From positions 1 through 64,000 of the forward strand of contig DATIPQ010000097.1 of the NCBI GenBank assembly GCA_035471785.1: a stretch of DNA of 64,000 nt, in the 5' to 3' direction. A program made the translations under genes and the position numbers. Shown here one piece after another: positions 36,004 through 44,306 of the stretch. The notes under the pieces were generated by a model. That model worked only from the letters and a program-made list of their open reading frames with translations. It was not told the origin of the DNA and ran no database searches. Numbering within the stretch: the stretch's first letter is position 1; each line of letters starts with the position of its first letter. This DNA is from Acidobacteriota bacterium (GTDB taxonomy: Bacteria; Acidobacteriota; UBA6911; RPQK01; DATIPO01).

Positions 36004-36226
36004 ATCTGGTGGGTTTCGGCCAATCGTTTGCCGGTTGTTCCCTGCAAATGCTGGCTTCCCCTCGACTGGTCTGCGAAGCGGATGCGGCGCGGAATGGGTT
36101 TTACAAGCGTTCCCGACCTGTCCATGTGCGCTCCGCACCGCCGAGACCAACCAGACCCCTCTTACAACGTAAGTCAAGAGGGCCGCTCGAAGATCCGTTT
36201 CCCCGGTCTTCAAGCGGCCCTTTTGA
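36004..36226 (+). ncRNA. Structured small RNA candidate, 6S-like
   Basis: Promoter-to-terminator unit of about 220 nt without a credible reading frame. CTGGTGGGTTTCGGC (36006-36020) pairs with GCCGAGACCAACCAG (36140-36154) in 14 of 15 positions, closing a ~150-nt domain. Inside are GTTCCCTGC on the 5' side, an apical TCTGC-GAA-GCGGA hairpin and a small GTGCG-CTC-CGCAC hairpin on the 3' side. A long closing stem with an open central region and a short hairpin on the 3' strand is how 6S RNA is organised, but I cannot confirm the family. The SRP GGAAGGAAGCAG-type signature is absent. The tail carries CCCTCTT/AAGAGGG and then the terminator. Confidence 0.5.
36180..36224 (+). terminator. Rho-independent terminator of the ncRNA
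   Basis: A 14-bp stem with one mismatch, GGGCCGCTCGAAGA (36180-36193) against TCTTCAAGCGGCCC (36207-36220), 13-nt loop, then TTTT (36221-36224). The preceding hairpin CCCTCTT/AAGAGGG shares its GGG with this stem, so the two compete. Confidence 0.75.
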
Positions 36227-36291
36227 GTTTGACCGCTCAGACTGCCAAGTTTACAAAGGAGCCGAGTTCGCGAGGGCTTGATGATCCTTGA

Positions 36292-36390
36292 GGGGTGGGA
36301 GGCGCATCCCTGCGGCGATCCCCACCAATGTGGCCGGAGGCCTCCTGAGCTGACTTTTCTATGAAACAGCCAGCCGTCTTCCCGGGGCTG
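36292..36390 (+). repeat. Dispersed repeat family 2, copy 1
   Basis: About 100 bp starting GGGTGGGAGGCGCATCCCTG and continuing through GTGGCCGGAGGCCTCCTGAG to ATGAAACAGCCAGCCG. A near-identical copy lies at 44120-44222, partial copies at 32058-32089 and 44029-44058, and an inverted fragment at 44232-44265. It is non-coding and located between the ncRNA terminator and tRNA-Met. Confidence 0.75.
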
Positions 36391-36543
36391 CCTGGAGACA
36401 GAACTCACCGGGGAAGATGACTGGCGAAAACAGATCCGCAGGCGAAACTGGCGCCCATGAACTCTATCGGCGGTTCGGCACCGATCATTGCTGGCGGCGG
36501 TGGAAAAGGGTGGGGAAATGGGCTATGATGTGGCGTTCTTTGG

Positions 36544-36619
36544 GGCGGTGTAGCTCAGAGGTTAGAGCGAACGGCTCATAACCGTTAGGTCCAGGGTTCG
36601 AATCCCTGCACCGCCACCA
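36544..36619 (+). tRNA. tRNA-Met (anticodon CAT)
   Basis: 76 nt including encoded CCA. Acceptor GGCGGTG pairs with CACCGCC; D-arm AGCTCAGAGGTTAGAGC; anticodon arm AACGG-CTCATAA-CCGTT; variable loop AGGTC; T-arm CAGGG-TTCGAAT-CCCTG. The acceptor and arm sequences look like elongator tRNA-Met; a tRNA-Ile(CAT) read by TilS cannot be fully excluded. A TATGAT -10 box lies at 36524-36529. Confidence 0.95.
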
Positions 36620-36656
36620 TCTTTCATTCCCGCCACAGTCCGCTCGGGGGCGAGAC

Positions 36657-39263
36657 ATGCAGTATGGACGCCTGGGTGCCTGGATCCTCTTGATCACCAT
36701 GACCATCGGATGCGGCTCTTCACCTCCATACCTGGAATGGGAACGCGGCGTTTCGCAGCGCCTGGCCCAGGACCGCAGCCAACGCCTCAGCCAACTCCGC
36801 TATGGCATCAGCCTGCGCATCCCCGAAGAAAGAAGCCGGCCTATCGAGGGCACGGTCGTAGCGCGCTTCAACTTGAGTTCCGACGAAGGCGGACTGGCGC
36901 TGGACTTCAACGCACCCGCGCAACAGGTCAAGGAAGTGCGTGCAGCCGGCCTAGCGGTGGAGGCGGGACTCGAAGACGGACACATCCTGCTGCCGTCAAG
37001 CGCCTTGGTCGAGGGCGTGAACCAGGTCGAGGTCGACTTCATCGCAGGGGACTCGTCGCTGAACCGGCGCGACGAGTACCTCTACACCCTCTTCGTCCCC
37101 GACCGCGCCTCCACCTCGCTGCCCCTCTTCGATCAGCCCAACCTCAAGGCCCGCTTCACCCTGCAGCTCGAACTGCCCGAGTCGTGGACGGCCCTGGCCA
37201 ACGGCGCCCAAGAGGAGTGCAGCGTCACCGAGCAGGGCCGCAAGCTGTGCAGCTTCGCCGAAACCGAGCCCATCCCCACCTACCTGCTGGCCTTCGCCGC
37301 GGGACGCTTTCAGGTCGAGGAGTGGCAGGGCGAGGGCTATCCGATGCGTTTCTGGCACCGCGAGTCCGACGCCCAGAAGGTCGAGCGCAACCGTGAGGAG
37401 ATTTTCAGGCTGCACCAGCAGGCGCTGCAGTGGCTTGAAGACTACACCGGCATCCGCTATCCCTTCGCCAAGTTCGATTTCGCCCTCATTCCTTCCTTTC
37501 AGTACGGAGGCATGGAGCATCCCGGCGCCATCTTCTATCGCGACACCTCGCTCTTTCTGGAAGAGTCCTCCACCCAGGCCCAACAGTTGGGACGGGCTTC
37601 CTTGATCGCCCACGAGACGGCCCATCAGTGGTTCGGCGACCTGGTGACCATGGACTGGTTCAACGACGTCTGGACCAAAGAGGTCTTCGCCAACTTCATG
37701 GCGGCCAAGATCGTCCATCCCTCCTTCCCCGAGGTCGACCACGAACTGCGTTTCCTGCTGACCCACTATCCCTCCGCCCATGCCGTTGACCGCAGCGCCG
37801 GAGCCAACGCCATCCGCCAGGATCTCGACAACCTGCTGGAGGCCGGGACGCTCTACGGAGCCATCATCTACCAGAAGGCCCCCATCGTCATGAAGCACCT
37901 GGAATTGCTGGTGGGCGAGGAGGCCATGCGTGAGGGCCTGCGCCGATACCTGTCGCGCTTCGCCTACGCCAACGCCACCTGGCCCGACCTGATCGAGATC
38001 CTCGACGCCGCCTCCCCGCTCGATCTCAAGAGCTGGAGCCAGGTCTGGGTGGAAGAGCCGGGGCGTCCCCACATCCGCAGCGAGGTGGAGTGGGCGGCCG
38101 ACGGCAGCGTCATCTCGCTGACCCTGCATCAGAGCGATCCCTGGGAACGCGGCCGCCGCTGGACGCAAGATCTGAAGCTCCTGCTGGCCGGCCCCTCCCA
38201 GGACTCGGCGTTCGGCCGCCGCGCTTTAATCCCGCTGCGCCTGCAGGACGCCTCCGTCGGCGTGGCTGAAGCCGCCGGCTTCCCCGCCTCGGTCATCCTG
38301 CCCAACGGAGCGGGAATCGCCTACGGACGCTTTCAGCTCGATCAGCGCAGCCTCGATTATCTGCTCCAGCACCTCGAGGAAATGGATGCGCCCTTGCAGC
38401 GGGCGGTGGCCTGGATCAACCTGTGGGAAGCCTTTCTCAATGCTGAAATCGAGAGCCAAAGCCTGTTGGCGACCGCCCTGGCCGGTCTTGAAAGGGAACC
38501 GGTGGAGCAGATCGCGGAGCGACTGCTGGCCGACCTGCAGACCCTCTACTGGAACTTCCTGCCCGCCCCGCAACGGCTCGCCCACGCCCCCGCCGTGGAG
38601 GACCTGCTGTGGAGACGCATGCAGCAAGCTGAGACGTCCTCTCTCAAGAAGACCTTCTTCGACGCCTACCTGGAAATGGCCCTTACCGACAGCGCCTTGC
38701 AACGGATGAAGGGATTCCTGCAAGAGCAGCAGGCGCCAGCCGGCGTGACGCTGTCCGATGCCGACTACTCCGCCATGGCTCTGCTGCTGGCGGTCCATGA
38801 GGTGGACGGCTGGGACGAGCTGTTGAAGCAGCAGACCGAGAGGCTGGAGAATCCGGAGCGCCGCCAGCGGCTGGAGTTCATCCGTCCGGCGGTGGACGCC
38901 GATCCGTCCCGCCGCCAAGCCTTCTTCGAGTCCCTCGAGGAGGCCCAACAGAGACGGCGCGAGCCCTGGGTCATCACCGCCTTGCAGCTACTCCACCACC
39001 CGCTCAGGGCCCAAGCCTCGCGTCCGCTGCTGCCCGCGGCGCTGCAAATGCTGCCCGAGATCCAGCGTACGGGAGACATCTTCTTTCCCAAGCGCTGGCT
39101 GGACGCGGTGCTGGGCGGACACAGCTCCGGGCAGGCGGCTGAGGCCGTGCGCACCTACCTTGAAAGGTCTCCCGACCTGCCCCAGCGCCTTCGCGGCAAG
39201 GTGCTGCAGAGCGCCGACCTGCTCTTTCGGGCCGCCCGCCAAAGCCCTCAAGAGCAGCCGTGA
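36657..39263 (+). CDS. M1-family aminopeptidase-like lipoprotein
   Basis: 868 residues. Lipobox-like TIGCG gives a Cys anchor near residue 20. An N-terminal beta-saddle domain is followed by the gluzincin catalytic domain with YGGMEHPG (the exopeptidase motif, GAMEN in the family) and HETAH at residues 319-323, then the downstream Glu ligand in WTKEVFANFMAAK. The ~400-residue C-terminal helical ERAP1-like domain is complete. It should remove N-terminal residues from peptides in the periplasm. GGGGGCGAG serves as ribosome binding site. A strong terminator follows the stop. Confidence 0.9.
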   Translation: MQYGRLGAWILLITMTIGCGSSPPYLEWERGVSQRLAQDRSQRLSQLRYGISLRIPEERSRPIEGTVVARFNLSSDEGGLALDFNAPAQQVKEVRAAGLAVEAGLEDGHILLPSSALVEGVNQVEVDFIAGDSSLNRRDEYLYTLFVPDRASTSLPLFDQPNLKARFTLQLELPESWTALANGAQEECSVTEQGRKLCSFAETEPIPTYLLAFAAGRFQVEEWQGEGYPMRFWHRESDAQKVERNREEIFRLHQQALQWLEDYTGIRYPFAKFDFALIPSFQYGGMEHPGAIFYRDTSLFLEESSTQAQQLGRASLIAHETAHQWFGDLVTMDWFNDVWTKEVFANFMAAKIVHPSFPEVDHELRFLLTHYPSAHAVDRSAGANAIRQDLDNLLEAGTLYGAIIYQKAPIVMKHLELLVGEEAMREGLRRYLSRFAYANATWPDLIEILDAASPLDLKSWSQVWVEEPGRPHIRSEVEWAADGSVISLTLHQSDPWERGRRWTQDLKLLLAGPSQDSAFGRRALIPLRLQDASVGVAEAAGFPASVILPNGAGIAYGRFQLDQRSLDYLLQHLEEMDAPLQRAVAWINLWEAFLNAEIESQSLLATALAGLEREPVEQIAERLLADLQTLYWNFLPAPQRLAHAPAVEDLLWRRMQQAETSSLKKTFFDAYLEMALTDSALQRMKGFLQEQQAPAGVTLSDADYSAMALLLAVHEVDGWDELLKQQTERLENPERRQRLEFIRPAVDADPSRRQAFFESLEEAQQRRREPWVITALQLLHHPLRAQASRPLLPAALQMLPEIQRTGDIFFPKRWLDAVLGGHSSGQAAEAVRTYLERSPDLPQRLRGKVLQSADLLFRAARQSPQEQP

Positions 39264-39270
39264 AACAAGA

Positions 39271-39306
39271 AGGGGCGCACCGCCTTGCAGCAGGCGGTGC
39301 GCCCCT
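39271..39306. terminator. Bidirectional terminator between the M1 peptidase and XRE genes
   Basis: Perfect 14-bp stem AGGGGCGCACCGCC (39271-39284) / GGCGGTGCGCCCCT (39293-39306) with an 8-nt loop, lying between two convergent genes. A second inverted repeat GAACCGGT (39322-39329) / ACCGGTTC (39338-39345) is closer to the XRE gene and may serve the minus strand. Confidence 0.75.
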
Positions 39307-39355
39307 CTTACAAACCTCTATGAACCGGTCAGCAGGAACCGGTTCGAGTAGCCGC

Positions 39356-39979
39356 TTAGCTGGCGCGACGTTCCTTTTTCTTGCCGCCGATCGAGAAACG
39401 CTCTTCCAGCAGCTTGCGGGCATTGTCGATCTTGGCGGCGAGATCCGCATCTTCCTCGGCCCGATCCTTGACCCGCCGGGTCAAGTGGCTCATGGAGGAG
39501 ATCGACACTCCCAGCGAACGGCACAGGCCGGTCATGCTCAGGTGCCGGATGTCCTTGATCAAGAGGGCGGCGGCGCCGCGAGCTTCAGTCAGGCGCGACC
39601 AGCGGGACTGCGACATGAACTGGTCCTTGGGGATGTCGAAAGATTCGCACACCGCTTCGTAGACGTCGTCCAGCGTGACGTCGCGGGGCGTGCTTTCCAT
39701 GGCCTCGCGGACCACGTCCTGCAAGAAATCGTCGTCGATGACCTGTTCGGAATCGACGTCGGCGCGCGGCCACACCTCGGTGACCTCAGCCTTCAACACC
39801 TGCAGAATGCGGAACAGATTGTCGAGATTGATCTTGTACCAGCCGTTTTCCAGGCAGCTATAAGAACCGGGCGCAATACCGGCCCGGCGAGCGACCTCTT
39901 GTGAGGTCATCTTCTTGGCCACGCGGATCTCGCGCAGCCTGTGTCCAACGTAATTGTTAATTCTTCCCTTTGATCTCAT
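39356..39979 (-). CDS. XRE-type HTH regulator fused to a DnaA-domain-IV-like region
   Basis: About 207 residues from ATG 39979, chosen for its AAGGGAAGGGG ribosome binding site. N-terminal XRE HTH (LREIRVAKKMTSQEVARRAGIAPGSYSCLENG). The C-terminal ~100 residues resemble the DNA-binding domain IV of DnaA: VCESFDIPKDQFMSQSR, LTEARGAAALLIKDI, MTGLCRSLGVSISSMSHLTRRV. The DnaA AAA+ ATPase is absent. Two DNA-binding modules in one protein suggest a regulator that recognises a bipartite site. It is transcribed divergently from a second XRE gene 650 bp away and has its own promoter with an inverted repeat. Confidence 0.75.
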   Translation of the reverse strand: MRSKGRINNYVGHRLREIRVAKKMTSQEVARRAGIAPGSYSCLENGWYKINLDNLFRILQVLKAEVTEVWPRADVDSEQVIDDDFLQDVVREAMESTPRDVTLDDVYEAVCESFDIPKDQFMSQSRWSRLTEARGAAALLIKDIRHLSMTGLCRSLGVSISSMSHLTRRVKDRAEEDADLAAKIDNARKLLEERFSIGGKKKERRAS

Positions 39980-40106
39980 AATCCCCTTCCCTTTGCGATT
40001 CGATTCACTTCCCACGAGGTTCCACGCACCCTACGCGGCCCCCCGGCGACGCGGCGGCTCGAGGCACACCCGCGAAACCAAAACGGCTCGGTTTCAACCG
40101 CCCGTC

Positions 40107-40150
40107 TATCGATATAGCGATATTGTACACGGACGTCATCACTATAACAA
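40107..40150 (-). promoter_or_regulatory. Promoter and inverted-repeat operator of the XRE/DnaA-like gene
   Basis: On the minus strand TTGTTA (40150-40145), a 17-nt spacer and TACAAT (40127-40122). Immediately downstream, touching the -10, is TATCG-ATATAG-CGATA (40107-40122), an exact inverted repeat that would suit autorepression by the XRE protein. The resulting leader is about 130 nt. Confidence 0.5.
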
Positions 40151-40633
40151 TAAGAAAATGAGGAGTGTCTAGCATCTTTGCACTTTTTCCATGGAAAAGA
40201 TCGATCAAATCAATGATGTCCACCATTTCCAGCAAATGTTTGTAGCCTTCACATCCTAAGTGATGCGAAAGCCGGCGCATCGTTGCTCCTACTCCGATTG
40301 TTCCTGCTCTTGGAGACTTTGCCCGTAGCTCCCCCTCATCCGTCTTTTCGGCCAAAAAAACTCGAATCAATAGGTTTTTTCGCCTTCAACAATGTCTAAG
40401 ACGAAGGGGAGTGAAAATCGATCCGAAAAATTGCTCATCCCAGAGGCAGCCGTCAAGGATGAGAGAGCCCAAGAGTCCCGCGACGGTCCCTCTGCATTCC
40501 TTGTTGAACCTGACAAGGCAGTGCTTTTTCTGATTGAATAGGACACGCCGTTTGTCGGAGATGGTTTGCTGAGAATCGGCTATAGTGTTGTCGGAACTTG
40601 GAAGGCCGTCACATTTGTTGCATTGGGTGAGTC
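40151..40633. other. AT-richer gene-free stretch between divergent XRE genes
   Basis: About 480 bp with visibly lower GC than its surroundings and several A/T runs (AAAAAAA near 40355, TTTTTT near 40375). No reading frame has convincing codon use or a ribosome binding site; the frame at 40005-40370 on the minus strand spans a promoter and operator and was not accepted. Probably a regulatory region for the downstream XRE gene, or remnant DNA. Confidence 0.5.
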
Positions 40634-41359
40634 ATGCTCAAGCAGAGTCGCAGGAGTGAGATGACGTTGGGGTCGTACTTGCGGCTGCGCAGGGAGGAAG
40701 CTGGATTAACGGCTTGGCAGGTCGCCAAGAGCAGCCAGTCCTTCGACAAGGCCCACCGCATCAGCCAGTCCTATCTCTCAGAGATCGAGAACAACGGCAA
40801 GATGCCTTCTCCCCTCAAGCTTCTCACCCTGGCCCGCCTTTACGGCATCACTTTGGCTGAGATCTTCCAGGTGCTGGGGGCCAGCGACGAACTGACCGGG
40901 GTGGTCCTCAACAGCTCCAGCGCCGAGAGGCTTCTCTATCCCGACTTCGAGTCGCGTGGCATTCATCGCCAGATCGAAGACCTGATCCGCGCGGGTCTGA
41001 GCCAGCCCTTGAAGAAACTGACCGACGAGTTCCAGTCGCTTATCCGTGAGCAAAGGGCCTCGATGTTGGAGGTGATCAAGGACAACAGCGCCGAGGCGGC
41101 CTGCGTGCTGGCTGATCGCGACGTGCTGGTGGAGTACCGCATCTCCCCCCGGGAACTGGGCGCATTTAGACGAGGAGAGGTGCCGTCCTCCCGAGAGTGG
41201 ACCAGCTTCTCGGAAGGGGAGCCCGGCGACTTCGTCATTGCCCTGCACATGAAGAACCCGCGCCTCAAGCAGCCGGTCGAGGCCACCATCATCGTCCCCA
41301 TGGTGCGCTGGTGGGCCGCCTACAAGAGCGTCATTCGGCGCCTGGAGCGCAGGCTTTGA
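40634..41359 (+). CDS. XRE-type HTH transcriptional regulator
   Basis: 241 residues (or 232 from ATG 40661, which has AGGAG just upstream). N-terminal cro/C1-type HTH: YLRLRREEAGLTAWQVAKSS ... SQSYLSEIENNGKMPSPLKLLTLARLYGITLAEIF. The C-terminal ~160 residues match no family I recognise and contain a helical segment and a beta-rich end (EATIIVPMVRWW). It is divergent from the XRE/DnaA-like gene, with which it may form a regulatory pair. Confidence 0.85.
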   Translation: MLKQSRRSEMTLGSYLRLRREEAGLTAWQVAKSSQSFDKAHRISQSYLSEIENNGKMPSPLKLLTLARLYGITLAEIFQVLGASDELTGVVLNSSSAERLLYPDFESRGIHRQIEDLIRAGLSQPLKKLTDEFQSLIREQRASMLEVIKDNSAEAACVLADRDVLVEYRISPRELGAFRRGEVPSSREWTSFSEGEPGDFVIALHMKNPRLKQPVEATIIVPMVRWWAAYKSVIRRLERRL

Positions 41360-41438
41360 ATCCGTTCAAGGCTTGCCGTGGGCCGGCCCCGAAATCGCCT
41401 GCGGGGCATGGGCGGCGGGCCCGGGGGAACCGGGAAGA

Positions 41439-42242
41439 CTACTTCACTTTCAACCGCACCTTGCTTCCCCTTTTGGCCCCCAGCAGACGGGCGGCGGGCT
41501 GTTTCAGGGCGGCCAGTTCGAAGTAGCCGCTGCTGCCCACCAGGGATACCACCTCATTGGGTTGCGCCTCCGAGTAGTAGCGGCAATGGCGCCTGATCTC
41601 GGCCTCGCCCAGGTGGAAGGCGGCGGGGCTCGTCTGGCGCTCCACCAGCCGCGACACCTCCTGGGGACGCAGGTTGGTGATCACGTTGCCGAATTTGTCG
41701 ATGTGCAGCACGATGCCTTCGACTTCATCGTCGGACACCTTGCGCGCCCCCGGCAGGGAAAGCCGCTTGTAGTCGTCCACTTCGGGTCCGAACTTGTCGA
41801 TTTGAATGCCGTGGGCCAGCGATCCGGCCACGGGACCGAAGATGTCGCGTCCGTGGAAGGTTGGCGAGACCGGCTGACGGAAATAGTGTTCAGACTCGAT
41901 GGAGACGACGCGGTTGACCTCTTCGCGCTGGTAGATGAGCGAAAGCACGCCGTTGTCGGGACCCACGAAATAGCAGTTCTCGGTGCTCACCACCAGGGCC
42001 CGGCGCGAGGAACCCACACCGGGATCGACCACCACCAGATGGATGGTGCGCGAAGGGAAGGTCCGGTAGGCGCTGTCCAGCGTGAACGCCGCCTCCAGCA
42101 AGTCGTGAGAGGCGATGTCGTGGCTGATGTCGACGATGCAGGCGTCGGGACAGGCGCTGAGGACGGCGCCTTTGACGGCCCCCACGTAGTACTCGCGGGT
42201 TCCGAAGTCGCTGAGGAAGGTCACGATGGGTTGACGCGTCAT
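41439..42242 (-). CDS. SAM hydroxide adenosyltransferase (DUF62 family)
   Basis: About 267 residues from ATG 42242 (MTRQPIVTFLSDFGTREYYVG); the frame continues upstream without homology. Family motifs: LSDFGTREYYVGAVKG, VVDPGVGSSRR, FVGPDNGVL, FHGRDIFGPVAG and, in the C-terminal barrel, GIVLHIDKFGNVITN. These enzymes hydrolyse SAM to adenosine and methionine. Divergent from hflX. Confidence 0.9.
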   Translation of the reverse strand: MTRQPIVTFLSDFGTREYYVGAVKGAVLSACPDACIVDISHDIASHDLLEAAFTLDSAYRTFPSRTIHLVVVDPGVGSSRRALVVSTENCYFVGPDNGVLSLIYQREEVNRVVSIESEHYFRQPVSPTFHGRDIFGPVAGSLAHGIQIDKFGPEVDDYKRLSLPGARKVSDDEVEGIVLHIDKFGNVITNLRPQEVSRLVERQTSPAAFHLGEAEIRRHCRYYSEAQPNEVVSLVGSSGYFELAALKQPAARLLGAKRGSKVRLKVK

Positions 42243-42371
42243 GCATCCAAAGATACGGCAGCCACGACTTATTGACCAGCCCCCGCAGCGCCGCAAATCG
42301 CGGAGAAAGGCGATTTCAGGCATACTGAGGGAGAGGAGGAAAAGACCATCGCCCACACCATTGACGGCAAT

Positions 42372-44024
42372 TTGAAGGGCATCAAGACCTCTGAGCGCCG
42401 AGCTTTAGAGCGGACCTACCGTCGCCGTGTGCCTTCCCACCAGGTGGTGTCGCCCGAACTGGCTCGTCATCTCGCTTCCATCTCTCACCAACTGGGCCGC
42501 CAGGTGGGGGTTCTGCTGGCCCGCGACGGCACCGTGGAGAACGTCATCGTCGGTGACGCCTCCCAGTTGGAGATTCCCGAAATCGGACGTTTGCGCGGCG
42601 GCGTGGGACGTTTTCGCGGACTGCGTTTGGTGCATACCCACCTCAGGGGCGAAGACCTGACCGCCGACGACCTGAACGACCTGTGCCTGCTGCGCCTGGA
42701 CCTGGTGGCCATGATCGAGGTGCTCGAGGACGGCGACGCGGGACGCATCGAGCTGGCCCATATTCTGCCGGGCCAGGACGACGAAGAAGAGCAGGGCGAG
42801 CCCTTCCGGCGTATCTCGGCCAAGAGCGTCTTCGATCTGGACTTCTATTTCGAGGCCGAAATTCTGGCCCTGGAGGACGAGTTCTCCAAGTTCGTGGGCA
42901 AGCCCGGCAAGACCAGGAAGGAAAGGGTCCTGATCGTCGCCCTCAGCCCTCAGGACGAACTCGTGCAGGAAACCATCGAACTGGTGCGCTCGGCGGGCGT
43001 GCAGATCACGGCGCTGCTGCGCCAGAAGAGGCGTCATCCCCATCCCAAGACGGGCGTGGGTGCGGGCAAGCTGCGGGAGATCGTGCTGGAGGGAATGAGG
43101 CGCCGGGCTGACGTGGCCATTTTCGATTGCGATCTTTCGCCGGCCCAGGCCAGGGCCTTCGAAGACGCCACCGGAATGAAGTGCGTTGACCGCACCCAGT
43201 TGATCCTCGACATCTTCGCCCAGCGGGCCCGCAGCCGCGACGGCAAGCTGCAGGTGGAACTGGCCCAGCTCAAGTACGACCTGCCCCGCCTGACGGAAAA
43301 GGACGCCGGGCTCTCGCGGCTGACGGGAGGCATCGGCGGACGGGGTCCGGGCGAAACGGTGATGGAAATCGGGCGGCGGCGCATCCGTGACCGCATCCGC
43401 CGGCTGGAGAAGAAGATCGATCAGCTTTCCAGGCAACGCGACCTGAGGCGGAGCCGCCGCCGCAAGGAAGGCCTTCCCGTGCTTTCCATCATCGGCTACA
43501 CCAACGCCGGCAAGAGCACCCTGCTCAATGCCTTGACCGACAGCGACATCGAGGCCAAAGACCGCCTCTTCATGACTCTCGACCCCACCTCGCGGCGGCT
43601 GCGCTTCCCGCGCGAGCGGGAGGTGATCATTACCGACACGGTGGGATTCATCCGCGACCTCCCCGAAGACCTGGTGGCGGCCTTCAGGGCCACCCTGGAG
43701 GAACTCTCGGAAGCCGATCTGCTGCTGCACGTGGTGGATGCCTCCGACGAGTACCTGGAAGACAAGTACGAGGCCGTGGAGAGGCTGCTGGCCGACCTCG
43801 ACCTCAACGAGGTTCCCTGCCTGACAGTGGTCAATAAATGCGACCTGGTGGACGATGAGCGGGCCGAAGCCGTCTCGCGGCGCTACCGGGGGGTGGCGGT
43901 TTCGGCCGTCCAGCGCCAGGGGCTGCGGGCCTTGCTTGAAGAGGCCGAGCAGCGCATCGACGCCGACCTCGATCCCGATCCCTCTCCCGCTGCCGTCGAC
44001 TCCACCGCCAACAGCCCTGCTTGA
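42372..44024 (+). CDS. hflX: Ribosome-associated GTPase HflX
   Basis: At least 550 residues. HflX N-terminal domain (RRALERTYRRRVPSHQVVSPELARHL; NDLCLLRLDLVAMIEV), a glycine-rich linker (GGIGGRGPGET) and the G domain with G1 GYTNAGKSTLLN, G3 DTVGFIRDLP and G4 NKCDL. It splits or rescues stalled ribosomes. The coordinates use TTG 42372, but homology clearly extends upstream (TIDGNLKGIKTSERR). The only Shine-Dalgarno, GGAGG at 42335-42339, points to AUC 42348, so initiation is probably non-canonical. No terminator follows; instead a repeat cluster does. Confidence 0.93.
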   Translation: MKGIKTSERRALERTYRRRVPSHQVVSPELARHLASISHQLGRQVGVLLARDGTVENVIVGDASQLEIPEIGRLRGGVGRFRGLRLVHTHLRGEDLTADDLNDLCLLRLDLVAMIEVLEDGDAGRIELAHILPGQDDEEEQGEPFRRISAKSVFDLDFYFEAEILALEDEFSKFVGKPGKTRKERVLIVALSPQDELVQETIELVRSAGVQITALLRQKRRHPHPKTGVGAGKLREIVLEGMRRRADVAIFDCDLSPAQARAFEDATGMKCVDRTQLILDIFAQRARSRDGKLQVELAQLKYDLPRLTEKDAGLSRLTGGIGGRGPGETVMEIGRRRIRDRIRRLEKKIDQLSRQRDLRRSRRRKEGLPVLSIIGYTNAGKSTLLNALTDSDIEAKDRLFMTLDPTSRRLRFPREREVIITDTVGFIRDLPEDLVAAFRATLEELSEADLLLHVVDASDEYLEDKYEAVERLLADLDLNEVPCLTVVNKCDLVDDERAEAVSRRYRGVAVSAVQRQGLRALLEEAEQRIDADLDPDPSPAAVDSTANSPA

Positions 44025-44028
44025 AAGG

Positions 44029-44265
44029 TGGGAGGCGCATCCTTGCGCCCTCCTTCGCCAGGGCTATGAAGGGCTCCGCGACGAGTCAACGGTAGCGGCT
44101 GCCGAGAGGATTCTTGAATGGTGGAGGCCCATCCTTGCGGCGATCCCCACCAGAGTGGCCGGAGGCCTCCTAAGCTGACTCCTTTGTGAAACAGCCAGCC
44201 GACCGCCCCGGGGGCGGCCATCTTGCAGCACTGCCTCCATCGCCGCAAGGATGCGCCTCCCACGG
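44029..44265. repeat. Dispersed repeat family 2, compound locus
   Basis: Between the convergent hflX and PQQ-propeller genes lie a partial copy (44029-44058, GGTGGGAGGCGCATCCTTGC), a full copy (44120-44222, matching 36292-36390 through GTGGCCGGAGGCCTCCTAAG and GTGAAACAGCCAGCCG) and an inverted fragment (44232-44265). The full and inverted copies can fold into a large hairpin, with an additional CGCCCCGGGGGCG-type stem near 44203-44217. Non-coding. Confidence 0.75.
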
Positions 44266-44306
44266 GACTTGCTTTCACCTTGGTCCTTGGCCTCCTGCGG
44301 CTTGCT

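Noticed and set aside
36004-36226. Signal recognition particle RNA
   Set aside because: The conserved GGAAGGAAGCAG-type apical loop is absent and the fold has an open centre.
35976-36281. Short plus-strand frames over the ncRNA
   Set aside because: They cross the promoter and terminator hairpin, have no ribosome binding site and no coding-like composition.
40005-40370. A 121-codon minus-strand frame between the XRE genes
   Set aside because: It overlaps the promoter and operator of the XRE/DnaA-like gene, has no ribosome binding site and no recognisable domain.
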